Source of the DNA: DAIDKA01 sp049792815
Lineage (GTDB): Bacteria; Pseudomonadota; Gammaproteobacteria; Steroidobacterales; Steroidobacteraceae
Length of the DNA: 64,000 nt
Reading direction: 5' to 3'
Assembly: GCA_049792815.1 (NCBI GenBank)
Contig: JBARBG010000081.1
Span: forward strand, 1-64,000
Of the stretch, positions 41,792 to 49,977 are shown in pieces (within the stretch, counting starts at the first letter, position 1; each line of letters starts with the position of its first letter). The notes below the pieces were generated by a model. It was given only the letters and a program-made list of their open reading frames with translations. It did not search any database and was not told the DNA's origin. A program made the translations under genes and the position numbers.

Positions 41792-41961
41792 GTGCTGAAC
41801 GAAACTGCTCACGGCCTCCTGGAGGACCTTCGCGGCCAGCATCCGACCTAGGTTCCGCACCGGAGGGTTTCAGGCGAATCGGGGTTCACGACCTCAAGCA
41901 CACGTGCGGACGACGGTTGAGGGCGGCTGGAGTGGGGTTCGAGGATCGGCGGGACATCCTA
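41792..41961 (+). pseudogene. Remnant of a phage-type tyrosine integrase
   Basis: Two fragments in different frames match the C-terminal part of a phage-type integrase. One reads Val-Leu-Asn-Glu-Thr-Ala-His-Gly-Leu-Leu-Glu-Asp-Leu-Arg-Gly-Gln-His-Pro-Thr and then a TAG stop (41792-41851). The other reads Val-His-Asp-Leu-Lys-His-Thr-Cys-Gly-Arg-Arg-Leu-Arg-Ala-Ala-Gly-Val (from about 41884), the box with the His-Xaa-Leu-Xaa-His-Thr catalytic motif, followed by Phe-Glu-Asp-Arg-Arg-Asp-Ile-Leu. Stop and frameshift make it dead. It lies 68 bases from tRNA-Asn, the expected attachment-site neighbourhood. The surrounding 41592-42028 region holds nothing else recognisable. Confidence 0.75.
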
Positions 41962-42028
41962 GTGCTGCCAGCAAGCGCTTCTAGGCGAGACCGGGAGCGG
42001 ATTGTATGTCATAAGTGATTGATTTCAC

Positions 42029-42103
42029 TGGCTCCCCGGGTTGGAATCGAACCAACGACCAACGGATTAACAGTCCGACGCTCTACCGCTGAGCTACCGA
42101 GGA
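42029..42103 (-). tRNA. tRNA-Asn (GTT)
   Basis: Complete 75-base cloverleaf with encoded CCA. Acceptor TCCTCGG pairs with CCGGGGA (one T-G wobble), the D-arm has AGCTCAGCGGTAGAGC, the anticodon loop reads CTGTTAA with GTT, and the T-arm is GTTGG-TTCGATT-CCAAC. Flanking 8-bp sequences GATTTCAC and GTGAAATC can also pair. Confidence 0.97.
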
Positions 42104-42190
42104 ACACGCAGGTGAAATCGAGGTGCGGCGGATTTTGCTGACGCAGCGCGCTGGCGTCAAGCGTGGGCCGCGCGCGCCCAGGCCCGTCTC

Positions 42191-43414
42191 TCAACCCGTC
42201 GCTGCCATGGGCGCCTGACCGGCGGGGAGGCCGCCGGTGATCACGCGCCGCATGCGCTCAAGAGCCTGTTCGAGGGTCTGCATGCTGCAGGCGAAGGACA
42301 GGCGGATGTGGCCGGGAGCACCGAAGCCGCTGCCCGGGACAACGGCGACGCCGCCTTGGGCAAGCAAGAGCTCGGCAAATTCGCCGTCCTCACGGCACCC
42401 CAGAATCGCCATGGCCTTGCTGACATCCGCGAAGGCGTAGAACGTTCCGGCACCCGGTATGCAGGACACGCCGGGCAGGGTGTTCAGACCCTGGACGATG
42501 AAGTCATGGCGCGCCTTGAAGGCATCGTTCATTTTGGCGACGCAGGCCTGGTCGCCGTTGAGCGCCACGGTGGCTGCCTTTTGCGAAATGCTCGAGGCAT
42601 TCGAGGTCGACTGTCCTTGGATGGTGGACATCGCCGTGATGAGCTCACGCGGGCCGCCGCAGTAACCGATGCGCCAGCCGGTCATGGCATAGCCCTTGGA
42701 CACGCCATTGATGGTGACGGTGCGGTTGTAGAGCTCCGGCACTGCCGTCAGCAAGCTGCAGAAAGGCTCGGGGTCCCAGAAGATCTTCTCGTACATGTCA
42801 TCGGTACCGATGACGATGCGCGGATGGTTGAGCAGCACCTCGCCCAGTGCGCGAAGTTCCGCCCGGGTGTACGCCGCGCCGGTGGGATTGCAGGGGCTGT
42901 TGAGCAACACCAGCCGGGTCTTCGGCGTGATCGAGGTCGCAAGCTGCCGCGGGGTGATCTTGTAGCCCTGCGCGGCGCCTGCGAAGGGCATGACCGGCAG
43001 GCCGTCGGACAGCAGCACCATGTCCGGGTAGGACACCCAGTATGGTGCCGGAATAATGGCCTCATCGCCCGGATCAAGGATGGCCATGCACAGGTTGTAG
43101 AGGGTCTGCTTGGCGCCGCAGGACACCAGGATCTGCGGGCGCTCGTATTCGATGCCATTGTCGCGCTTGAACTTGGCGATGATGGCGTCCTTGAGCTCAT
43201 TGGTGCCATCCACATTGGTATAGCGCGTGAAGCCCCCCTTGATGGCGTCGATGCCGGCCTGCGCGATGTGCGCCGGCGTATCGAAGTCCGGCTCACCGGC
43301 GCCCAGGCCGATGACGTCGTGACCTTCAGCCTTCAGGCGCGCGGCGCGCGCCGTGACGGCCAGAGTGGGCGAGGGCTTGACGCGCTGGGCGCGTCGTGAA
43401 ACTGGTAGGCTCAT
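42191..43414 (-). CDS. Aspartate aminotransferase (class I PLP enzyme)
   Basis: This 407-residue PLP aminotransferase should exchange amino groups between aspartate and 2-oxoglutarate. Features are Gly-Leu-Gly-Ala-Gly-Glu-Pro-Asp-Phe-Asp-Thr-Pro near the start, Ser-Cys-Gly-Ala-Lys-Gln-Thr-Leu-Tyr, Pro-Ala-Pro-Tyr-Trp-Val-Ser-Tyr, Asn-Ser-Pro-Cys-Asn-Pro-Thr-Gly, and the Schiff-base Lys in Gly-Val-Ser-Lys-Gly-Tyr-Ala-Met-Thr-Gly-Trp-Arg. Pattern and length match class I subgroup gamma (AatA-like). ATG 43414 begins Met-Ser-Leu-Pro-Val-Ser-Arg-Arg. It is divergent from uvrB across about 106 bases. Confidence 0.95.
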   Translation of the reverse strand: MSLPVSRRAQRVKPSPTLAVTARAARLKAEGHDVIGLGAGEPDFDTPAHIAQAGIDAIKGGFTRYTNVDGTNELKDAIIAKFKRDNGIEYERPQILVSCGAKQTLYNLCMAILDPGDEAIIPAPYWVSYPDMVLLSDGLPVMPFAGAAQGYKITPRQLATSITPKTRLVLLNSPCNPTGAAYTRAELRALGEVLLNHPRIVIGTDDMYEKIFWDPEPFCSLLTAVPELYNRTVTINGVSKGYAMTGWRIGYCGGPRELITAMSTIQGQSTSNASSISQKAATVALNGDQACVAKMNDAFKARHDFIVQGLNTLPGVSCIPGAGTFYAFADVSKAMAILGCREDGEFAELLLAQGGVAVVPGSGFGAPGHIRLSFACSMQTLEQALERMRRVITGGLPAGQAPMAATG

Positions 43415-43520
43415 GAATTCCTGAAGGCGTCGCGGGAGGTAACGGGCACACGTATATTACGGGATTGCGTCCGTGGCCACCAATTCCACTCGACTCTTGA
43501 GAGGCATTTCGGAATTTTCG

Positions 43521-45548
43521 ATGGAACGCTTGCCGTTCAAACTGCAATCTGATTACGAACCGGCCGGAGACCAGCCGGCGGCGATCGAGAAACTCGTCGA
43601 AGGGCTGACGAGCGGTCTAGCGCATCAGACTCTGTTGGGCGTCACCGGTAGCGGCAAAACGATGACGGTTGCCTGCGTCATCGACAAGGTGCAGCGTCCC
43701 ACGCTGGTGCTGGCCCACAACAAGACTCTGGCTGCGCAGCTATATGGGGAATTTCGTGAGTATTTTCCGGGCAATGCGGTGGAATACTTCGTTTCCTATT
43801 ATGACTACTACCAGCCCGAAGCCTATCTGCCCTCCACGGACACCTATATAGAGAAGGACTCCTCGATCAACGAGCACATCGAGCAGATGCGGCTGTCGGC
43901 GACCAAGGCGCTTCTGGAGCGCTCCGACTCCATCATCGTGGCGACAGTCTCGGCGATCTATGGCCTTGGCGATCCACAGGCCTACCTGTCCATGGTGCTG
44001 CACGTCGTTCGTGGGGACCGCATGGATCAGCGCCGGCTGCTGCGACGCCTCGCGGACATGCAGTACACGCGCAACGAGCTGGACCTCACGCAAGGCACCT
44101 ACCGCGTTCGCGGGGATGTGGTGGATGTGTTTCCGGCGGAGTCCAGTCGCGAAGCGGTGCGCATTGAACTCTTCGACGACACCATTGATTCCATTTCGCT
44201 TTTTGATCCGCTCACGGGGCAGGTGGCGCGCAAGCTGCCGCGCTACACCATCTATCCGGGGACACATTATGTGACCCCGCGCGAGCGGGTGATCGGCGCC
44301 GTCGATCAGATCCGGGAGGATCTGCGCCTGCGTCTGGCGCAGCTGCGGGAGGACAGCAAGCTTCTGGAAGCCCAGCGCCTCGAGCAGCGCACCATGTTCG
44401 ACATGGAAATGATGCAGGAGGTCGGCTACTGCGCCGGAATCGAAAACTATTCGCGCTACCTGTCGGGCCGTGAACCGGGTGAGCCGCCGCCTTGCCTGTT
44501 CGATTACCTGCCGCGCGATGCGCTTCTCATCATTGATGAAAGCCACCAGACCATCCCGCAGCTGGGTGCCATGTACAAGGGCGACCGCTCGCGCAAGGAA
44601 ACCCTCGTGGAATACGGCTTCCGCCTGCCCTCGGCGCTGGACAACCGGCCGCTGAAGTTCGAGGAGTGGGAGCAGATTGCGCCGCAGATGATATTCGTAT
44701 CGGCCACCCCGGGCTCCTACGAAAAGTCGCATGCCGCACAGGTGGTGGAGCAGGTGGTTCGGCCCACGGGTCTGGTGGACCCGCAGGTCGAGGTGCGCCC
44801 GGTGCGCACCCAGGTCGACGACGTGCTCTCGGAGATCACCGTGCGCGTGGCCAAGAACGAGCGGGTGCTGATCACCGTGCTCACCAAGCGTATGGCGGAG
44901 GATCTCACCGACTATCTGCATGACCACGACGTGCGCGTGCGCTACCTGCACTCGGATGTCGAGACCGTGGAGCGCACCGAAATCATCCGTGACCTCAGGC
45001 TTGGCCGCTTTGATGTGCTGGTGGGCATCAATCTCCTGCGCGAGGGACTGGACATGCCGGAGGTGTCGCTGGTCGCGATCCTCGATGCCGACAAGGAGGG
45101 CTTCCTGCGCTCGGACAATTCCCTGATCCAGACCATCGGCCGCGCCGCCCGCAACCTCAACGGACGGGCCATCCTGTACGCCGACCGGGTGACAGGTTCG
45201 ATGCAGCGGGCACTGGATGAGACCGAGCGGCGCCGCAATAAACAGATTGAGTTCAACGCGCTGCACGGCATCACCCCGCGCGGCATCGTCAAGGGCGTGA
45301 CGGACATCATGGAAGGCGCCCGTTCTGCGGCGCCGCAACCCACCGGCAGGCGTCGCGGCAGGGAGCGCGCACAGGACACGGCGGCCGTGTCGCAGAGCAG
45401 CCTGGAGCCGGCGGCGATCGTGCGTCAGATCAAGGCCCTGGAAATTCGGATGTTCGCCAAGGCCCGGGAGCTTGAGTTCGAGGAGGCGGCCGCGCTGCGC
45501 GATCAGATCGAGAAACTCAAGCAGATCGAACTGGGACTTGCCGGGTAA
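43521..45548 (+). CDS. uvrB: Excinuclease ABC subunit B
   Basis: This 675-residue damage-verification helicase of nucleotide excision repair has Walker A Gly-Val-Thr-Gly-Ser-Gly-Lys-Thr, the beta-hairpin Tyr-Tyr-Asp-Tyr-Tyr-Gln-Pro-Glu-Ala-Tyr, Leu-Ile-Ile-Asp-Glu-Ser-His, Ser-Ala-Thr-Pro-Gly, helicase motif VI Gln-Thr-Ile-Gly-Arg-Ala-Ala-Arg-Asn and a C-terminal UVR coiled coil that binds UvrC. ATG 43521 gives the standard N-terminus (Met-Glu-Arg-Leu-Pro-Phe); the in-frame codon at 43473 would add an unsupported extension. No LexA-type box is visible upstream. Confidence 0.98.
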   Translation: MERLPFKLQSDYEPAGDQPAAIEKLVEGLTSGLAHQTLLGVTGSGKTMTVACVIDKVQRPTLVLAHNKTLAAQLYGEFREYFPGNAVEYFVSYYDYYQPEAYLPSTDTYIEKDSSINEHIEQMRLSATKALLERSDSIIVATVSAIYGLGDPQAYLSMVLHVVRGDRMDQRRLLRRLADMQYTRNELDLTQGTYRVRGDVVDVFPAESSREAVRIELFDDTIDSISLFDPLTGQVARKLPRYTIYPGTHYVTPRERVIGAVDQIREDLRLRLAQLREDSKLLEAQRLEQRTMFDMEMMQEVGYCAGIENYSRYLSGREPGEPPPCLFDYLPRDALLIIDESHQTIPQLGAMYKGDRSRKETLVEYGFRLPSALDNRPLKFEEWEQIAPQMIFVSATPGSYEKSHAAQVVEQVVRPTGLVDPQVEVRPVRTQVDDVLSEITVRVAKNERVLITVLTKRMAEDLTDYLHDHDVRVRYLHSDVETVERTEIIRDLRLGRFDVLVGINLLREGLDMPEVSLVAILDADKEGFLRSDNSLIQTIGRAARNLNGRAILYADRVTGSMQRALDETERRRNKQIEFNALHGITPRGIVKGVTDIMEGARSAAPQPTGRRRGRERAQDTAAVSQSSLEPAAIVRQIKALEIRMFAKARELEFEEAAALRDQIEKLKQIELGLAG

Positions 45549-45594
45549 ATCTGCCGCGAAGCGCCCGTAAGTATTTGGAAATCCGGCAGTTCGC

Positions 45595-45623
45595 TTGCCT
45601 CCCCCTGCCAGCTTCGGTATCGT
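45595..45623 (+). promoter_or_regulatory. Candidate promoter for tRNA-Val
   Basis: TTGCCT at 45595-45600 and TATCGT at 45618-45623 are separated by 17 bases and lie 30 bases before the tRNA. Both boxes are imperfect. Confidence 0.35.
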
Positions 45624-45652
45624 GCCCGTCCCGCGGTTGGAACCGGGGTTGC

Positions 45653-45727
45653 AGGCGCGTAGCTCAGTGGTAGAGCATCACCTTGACATGGTGGTGGTCG
45701 GTGGTTCGATCCCACTCGCGCCTACCA
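45653..45727 (+). tRNA. tRNA-Val (GAC)
   Basis: Complete 75-base cloverleaf with encoded CCA. Acceptor AGGCGCG pairs with CGCGCCT, the D-arm is GCTC-AGTGGTA-GAGC, the anticodon loop TTGACAT carries GAC between TCACC and GGTGG (four-base core), and the T-arm is GGTGG-TTCGATC-CCACT. A terminator follows 12 bases later. Confidence 0.97.
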
Positions 45728-45738
45728 GATTCGAAGCA

Positions 45739-45765
45739 GGGCGCCGGCATTCGGGCGCCCTTTTT
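45739..45765 (+). terminator. Rho-independent terminator after tRNA-Val
   Basis: GGGCGCC (45739-45745) pairs perfectly with GGCGCCC (45754-45760) across an eight-base loop and is followed by TTTTT. It ends the tRNA transcript 20 bases before the thrS start. Confidence 0.85.
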
Positions 45766-45784
45766 CTTGGAACGGTTGGAACAT

Positions 45785-47710
45785 ATGCCTGTCGTGACAT
45801 TGCCGGATGGCAGTTCGCGCCAGTTCGAGTCGCCGGTGACGGTGGACGAGGTGGCGGCGAGTATTGGAGCAGGGTTGCGCAAGGCCGCCCTGGCGGGCCG
45901 TGTGGACGGCAAACTGGTGGACACCTCCTTCACCATCGATCGCGATGTGACGCTGTCGATCGTCACGGCCAAGGATCCCGCGGGCCTGGAAATGATCCGC
46001 CACTCCACGGCGCATCTTCTGGCCCAGGCGGTCAAGCAGCTGTTTCCGGAAGCCCAGGTCACCATCGGGCCGGTCATCGAGGATGGCTTCTACTACGACT
46101 TCGCCTACAAGCGCCCCTTCACCACCGAGGATCTCACCGCCATCGAAGCGCGCATGACGCAGCTGTCGGCCGCCGATGAAAAGGTCACGCGCCGGGTCAT
46201 GGACCGTGACGCGGCGGTGGCGTACTTCAAGGGCCTTGGCGAGCATTACAAGGCCGAGATCATCGCCAGCATTCCTGCGGGCGAGAGCATTTCCCTGTAC
46301 GGCCAGGGCGACTGGGTGGACCTGTGCCGCGGGCCGCATGTGCCCTCCACGGGCAAGCTCACCGCCTTCAAGCTCACCAAGGTTGCCGGCGCCTACTGGC
46401 GTGGCGACTCGAAGAACGAGATGCTGCAGCGGATCTACGGCACGGCGTGGGCCGATCGCAAGCAGCTTGACGAGTACCTGAGGCGCATCGAGGAGGCCGA
46501 GAAGCGCGATCACCGGCGCATCGGGCGCGAACTCGACCTGTTTCATATGCAGGAAGAAGGCCCGGGCCTGGTGTTCTGGCACCCCAAGGGCTGGGCCATC
46601 TGGCAGGCCGTCGAGCAGTACATGCGCGGCGTCTACAAGACGTCCGGCTACCAGGAAGTGCGCGCGCCGCAGGTGCTCGATGTCTCGCTGTGGAAGAAAT
46701 CCGGGCACTGGGACAACTACCAGGACAACATGTTCTTCACCGAGTCCGAGAAGCGCACCTACGCTTTGAAGCCGATGAACTGCCCGGGCCATGTGCAGAT
46801 CTACAATCATGGCCTGCACAGCTACCGCGATCTGCCGCTGCGCTATGGCGAATTCGGCGCCTGTCATCGCAACGAGCCCTCGGGCGGCCTGCACGGAATC
46901 CTGCGGGTGCGGGGCTTCACCCAGGATGACGGACACATCATCTGCACCGAGGATCAGATCGAGTCCGAGATCACCGCCTTTCACCGCCAGGCCCTCGCGG
47001 TCTACGACGATTTCGGCTTCAAGGACCTGCAGATCAAGATCGCGCTGCGGCCGGACAAGCGCATCGGCTCAGACGCGCAGTGGGACATGACCGAAGGCAT
47101 GATGCGCAATGCGCTCAGGGCCGCGGGGGTCGAGTGGGAAGAGCTGCCCGGCGAGGGCGCCTTTTACGCGCCTAAGATCGAATACCACTTCAAGGACGCG
47201 ATTGGCCGGACCTGGCAGCTGGGGACCATCCAGACCGACTTCATGATGCCCGAGCGCCTTGGCGCCGAATACGTGGGGGCGGATTCGGCCCGCCATGTGC
47301 CGTGCATGCTGCACCGGGCCATCGTCGGATCCATGGAGCGCTTCATCGGAATCCTGCTGGAACATCATGCCGGGAAGCTCCCGGCCTGGCTGGCCCCGGA
47401 GCAGGTGGCGGTGCTGAATATCACCGAGCGCCAGGCGAATTATGTCACGCAGGTCGCGGAATCTCTTAGAAAACATGGAGTTCGCGCCATCACCGACTTG
47501 CGAAACGAGAAGATCGGCCTTAAGATCCGCGAGCACACGCTCCAGCGTGTCCCATACTTGATTGTTGTTGGCGATAAAGAAGTCGCCGCAAACCAGCTTG
47601 CAGTGCGCTCACGTGGCGGCAAGGATCTGGGTGCGATGTCTGTGGAGACGTTCCTTGAACGCCTGCAGGTCGAACTCAGCAGCCACGGGCGCCGAACTTT
47701 GGAGGATTGA
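45785..47710 (+). CDS. thrS: Threonyl-tRNA synthetase
   Basis: This 641-residue class II synthetase attaches Thr to tRNA-Thr. It contains a TGS domain (about 1-62), the editing domain with His-Ser-Thr-Ala-His-Leu-Leu-Ala, and Leu-Tyr-Gly-Gln-Gly-Asp-Trp-Val-Asp-Leu-Cys-Arg-Gly-Pro-His. Zinc/active-site segments are Met-Asn-Cys-Pro-Gly-His and Phe-Gly-Ala-Cys-His-Arg-Asn-Glu-Pro-Ser-Gly. A C-terminal anticodon-binding domain follows. ATG 45785 starts Met-Pro-Val-Val-Thr-Leu-Pro-Asp-Gly. The open frame from 45683 runs through tRNA-Val and its terminator and is not coding. The infC frame follows directly. Confidence 0.98.
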   Translation: MPVVTLPDGSSRQFESPVTVDEVAASIGAGLRKAALAGRVDGKLVDTSFTIDRDVTLSIVTAKDPAGLEMIRHSTAHLLAQAVKQLFPEAQVTIGPVIEDGFYYDFAYKRPFTTEDLTAIEARMTQLSAADEKVTRRVMDRDAAVAYFKGLGEHYKAEIIASIPAGESISLYGQGDWVDLCRGPHVPSTGKLTAFKLTKVAGAYWRGDSKNEMLQRIYGTAWADRKQLDEYLRRIEEAEKRDHRRIGRELDLFHMQEEGPGLVFWHPKGWAIWQAVEQYMRGVYKTSGYQEVRAPQVLDVSLWKKSGHWDNYQDNMFFTESEKRTYALKPMNCPGHVQIYNHGLHSYRDLPLRYGEFGACHRNEPSGGLHGILRVRGFTQDDGHIICTEDQIESEITAFHRQALAVYDDFGFKDLQIKIALRPDKRIGSDAQWDMTEGMMRNALRAAGVEWEELPGEGAFYAPKIEYHFKDAIGRTWQLGTIQTDFMMPERLGAEYVGADSARHVPCMLHRAIVGSMERFIGILLEHHAGKLPAWLAPEQVAVLNITERQANYVTQVAESLRKHGVRAITDLRNEKIGLKIREHTLQRVPYLIVVGDKEVAANQLAVRSRGGKDLGAMSVETFLERLQVELSSHGRRTLED

Positions 47711-47713
47711 CGC

Positions 47714-48235
47714 ATCGCTATTGCATCCAAGCGCGTCCGGCGCAACGACGAGATCACTTCGCCCAGTTTGCGGGTGATCGCAGCGGATGGTTCCCAGGCA
47801 GGAGTAATGACCCGCTTTGAGGCCCTGGCGATGGCCACGGCCGCGGAATTGGACCTCGTAGAGGTCTCCCCGACGGCGGAGCCGCCGGTCGTGCGCATCA
47901 TGGACTACGGGAAATTCCTGTTCGAGGCGAACAAGAAGGCCCATTCGGCGAAGCGCAAGCAGAAGCAGATTCAGGTCAAGGAAGTGAAATTCCGGCCTGG
48001 AACGGAAGAGGCGGACTACCAGGTCAAGCTGCGTAATCTGACCCGCTTCCTGACAGAAGGTGATAAGGCCAAGGTGACCTTGAGGTTCCGCGGCCGTGAA
48101 ATGGTGCACCAGGATATCGGGCGCAAGCTCCTGGCCCGGGTTTCAGCAGATCTTGCCCAACTGGGCATGATCGAGCAGAACCCGATGATGGAGGGAAAGC
48201 AGATGATCATGGTATTTGCACCGAAAAAGAAGTAA
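47714..48235 (+). CDS. infC: Translation initiation factor IF-3, non-AUG start
   Basis: This is IF-3 of about 173 residues, which monitors start-codon choice on the 30S subunit. Family segments are Asn-Asp-Glu-Ile, Asp-Leu-Val-Glu-Val-Ser-Pro-Thr-Ala-Glu-Pro-Pro-Val, Ile-Met-Asp-Tyr-Gly-Lys-Phe and the C-terminal Lys-Val-Thr-Leu-Arg-Phe-Arg-Gly-Arg-Glu-Met. No ATG or GTG lies at the right place. GGAGG at 47701-47705 points to ATC 47714 (eight-base gap) or ATT 47720 (the classic infC codon, 14-base gap). TTG 47768 would cut off conserved residues. Rare start codons allow IF-3 to repress its own translation. Confidence 0.93.
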   Translation: MAIASKRVRRNDEITSPSLRVIAADGSQAGVMTRFEALAMATAAELDLVEVSPTAEPPVVRIMDYGKFLFEANKKAHSAKRKQKQIQVKEVKFRPGTEEADYQVKLRNLTRFLTEGDKAKVTLRFRGREMVHQDIGRKLLARVSADLAQLGMIEQNPMMEGKQMIMVFAPKKK

Positions 48236-48277
48236 CGCCACGAAGCGTCACGGACCTCAGGGGTCCGGCGCCCGTGT

Positions 48278-48320
48278 CGTTCGCCCGCCAGTGGGTGCTT
48301 GCCAAGGCACCTTGCGAACG
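48278..48320 (+). promoter_or_regulatory. Two-step hairpin in the rpmI-rplT leader
   Basis: CGTTCGC (48278-48284) pairs perfectly with GCGAACG (48314-48320). Inside, GGTGC (48294-48298) pairs with GCACC (48307-48311). It lies 25 bases before rpmI. Autoregulation by L20 binding a leader structure is known for this operon in other bacteria; that this hairpin does so is inferred. Confidence 0.45.
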
Positions 48321-48345
48321 GGGCTACAAATAGGAGTGTTAGAAC

Positions 48346-48546
48346 ATGCCCAAGTTGAAAACCAACCGGGCTGCGGCCAAGCGTATTCGCAAGACTGCGA
48401 AGGGCTACAAGGCGTATTCCGCCGGCCGCCGCCATAACCTCGGTCATAAGGACCGCAAGCGCAAGCGCCACCTGCGTTCAGGTGGCAGCAGTCTCGTGCA
48501 CGAGAGTGATGTCGGCCGTCTGCCGGCGCTGCTCCCGAATCACTAG
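48346..48546 (+). CDS. rpmI: 50S ribosomal protein L35
   Basis: This 66-residue basic ribosomal protein starts Met-Pro-Lys-Leu-Lys-Thr-Asn-Arg-Ala-Ala-Ala-Lys-Arg, with Arg-Arg-His-Asn-Leu-Gly-His-Lys mid-chain and a Leu-Pro-Asn-His end. Length and composition fit L35. ATG 48346 has AGGAG 11 bases upstream. It is followed 24 bases later by rplT in the usual infC-rpmI-rplT order. Confidence 0.98.
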   Translation: MPKLKTNRAAAKRIRKTAKGYKAYSAGRRHNLGHKDRKRKRHLRSGGSSLVHESDVGRLPALLPNH

Positions 48547-48570
48547 TCGTTTCGCTTTCGGAGATATTCC

Positions 48571-48936
48571 ATGGCACGAGTCAAGCGTGGTGTGACGGCG
48601 CGAGCCCGCCACAATAAAGTTCTGGGAAAGGCGAAGGGCTATTACAACGCCCGGCGCAAGATCTACCGCGCCGCCAAGCAGGCGGTGATCAAGGCCGGTC
48701 AGTACGCCTATCGCGACCGGCGCACCAAGAAGCGCGAGTTCCGCGCCCTGTGGATCGCGCGCATCAATGCCGCGGCCCGCATTTACGGCTTAAGCTACAG
48801 CCGCATGATCGACGGCCTGAACCGGGCCGGCGTCGAAATCGACCGCAAGATGCTGGCGGATCTCGCCGTGCACGATACGGACGCTTTTGGCGCGATCGCA
48901 CAGCAGGCGAAGACGGCACTCGGTATCGCGGCCTGA
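48571..48936 (+). CDS. rplT: 50S ribosomal protein L20
   Basis: This 121-residue basic ribosomal protein has Met-Ala-Arg-Val-Lys-Arg-Gly-Val, Ala-Lys-Gly-Tyr-Tyr-Asn-Ala-Arg-Arg, Tyr-Arg-Asp-Arg-Arg-Thr-Lys-Lys-Arg-Glu-Phe and Ile-Asn-Ala-Ala-Ala-Arg-Ile-Tyr-Gly. It binds 23S rRNA early in assembly and in other bacteria represses the rpmI-rplT message. The family is recognised along its whole length. pheS starts nine bases after its stop. Confidence 0.98.
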   Translation: MARVKRGVTARARHNKVLGKAKGYYNARRKIYRAAKQAVIKAGQYAYRDRRTKKREFRALWIARINAAARIYGLSYSRMIDGLNRAGVEIDRKMLADLAVHDTDAFGAIAQQAKTALGIAA

Positions 48937-48945
48937 TCCGCGAAC

Positions 48946-49968
48946 GTGAGCGATCTGGGCTCCGTCGTGGACGAGGCGCTGCGCGAAGTGGCTTCGTGCA
49001 GCGCGCTCGCGGCCCTCGAGGAGTGCCGGGTCCGCTGGCTGGGCAAGAAGGGTGGACTCACCGAACAGTTGAAGGCGCTGGGCTCACTGCCTGCCGCTGA
49101 GCGTCCGGCCGCGGGCGCGCGCATCAATGATGCCAAGGTGCGGGTTGCGCAGGCGATCGAGGCACGGCGCGCGGCGCTCGAGCGCACCCAGGACGAGGCG
49201 AGCCTGGCCTTAGGCAGCATCGATGTCACCCTGCCGGGGCGCGGCGAGGAGCGCGGTGCGCTGCATCCGGTCACGCGCGCCAGACTCCGTATCGAAGACA
49301 TTTTCCGCAGTGCCGGTTTTGATGTGGCGCTGGGTCCTGAGGTCGAGGACGACTTCCACAACTTCGGGGCGCTGAACATGCCCGCCAACCATCCGGCGCG
49401 GGCGATGCACGACACGTTCTACTTTGCCGATGGTCGGCTGCTGCGCACCCATACCTCGCCGGTGCAGATCCGCGCGCTGTTGGCCCGCGGCGCACCCCTG
49501 GCGGTGATCGCCCCGGGGCGCGTCTATCGCAGCGACTCGGATGTCACCCACTCGCCCATGTTTCACCAGCTTGAAGGGCTGGTGGTGGATGAGCACATCA
49601 GCTTCGCGAACCTCAAGGCCATCCTGCATGGCTTCGTCGGGGCCTTCTTCGAGCGCGACCTGGCCATGCGTCTGCGGCCGTCATACTTTCCCTTCACCGA
49701 GCCTTCCGCTGAAGTGGACATGTCCTGCGTCTTCTGTGATGGCGCAGGCTGCCGCATCTGCAAGCACACGGGATGGCTTGAAATCTGCGGCTGCGGCATG
49801 GTGCACCCCAACGTGCTCAAGGCCAGCGGCGTGGATCCCGAGCGCTACACCGGCTATGCCTTCGGCGCCGGCATCGATCGGCTGGCCATGCTGCGCTATG
49901 GCGTGAATGACATGCGGTTGTTTTTCGAGAACGACCTGCGCTTCCTCGAGCAGTTCCCGGCGTTCTGA
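48946..49968 (+). CDS. pheS: Phenylalanyl-tRNA synthetase alpha subunit
   Basis: This 340-residue catalytic alpha subunit of the heterotetrameric class II synthetase starts at GTG 48946. An N-terminal coiled-coil (about 1-90) precedes the catalytic core with Phe-His-Asn-Phe-Gly-Ala-Leu-Asn-Met-Pro, His-Pro-Ala-Arg, Leu-Leu-Arg-Thr-His-Thr-Ser, Phe-His-Gln-Leu-Glu-Gly and the C-terminal Gly-Ala-Gly-Ile-Asp-Arg-Leu-Ala-Met-Leu-Arg-Tyr-Gly. It is separated by nine bases from pheT. Confidence 0.97.
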   Translation: MSDLGSVVDEALREVASCSALAALEECRVRWLGKKGGLTEQLKALGSLPAAERPAAGARINDAKVRVAQAIEARRAALERTQDEASLALGSIDVTLPGRGEERGALHPVTRARLRIEDIFRSAGFDVALGPEVEDDFHNFGALNMPANHPARAMHDTFYFADGRLLRTHTSPVQIRALLARGAPLAVIAPGRVYRSDSDVTHSPMFHQLEGLVVDEHISFANLKAILHGFVGAFFERDLAMRLRPSYFPFTEPSAEVDMSCVFCDGAGCRICKHTGWLEICGCGMVHPNVLKASGVDPERYTGYAFGAGIDRLAMLRYGVNDMRLFFENDLRFLEQFPAF

Positions 49969-49977
49969 CCGAATCCA

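Noticed and set aside
43415..43520. LexA box upstream of uvrB
   Set aside because: No CTGT-N8-ACAG-like sequence is present in the gap.
43740..45338. 532-codon minus-strand open frame
   Set aside because: Exact antisense of uvrB with no recognisable domains.
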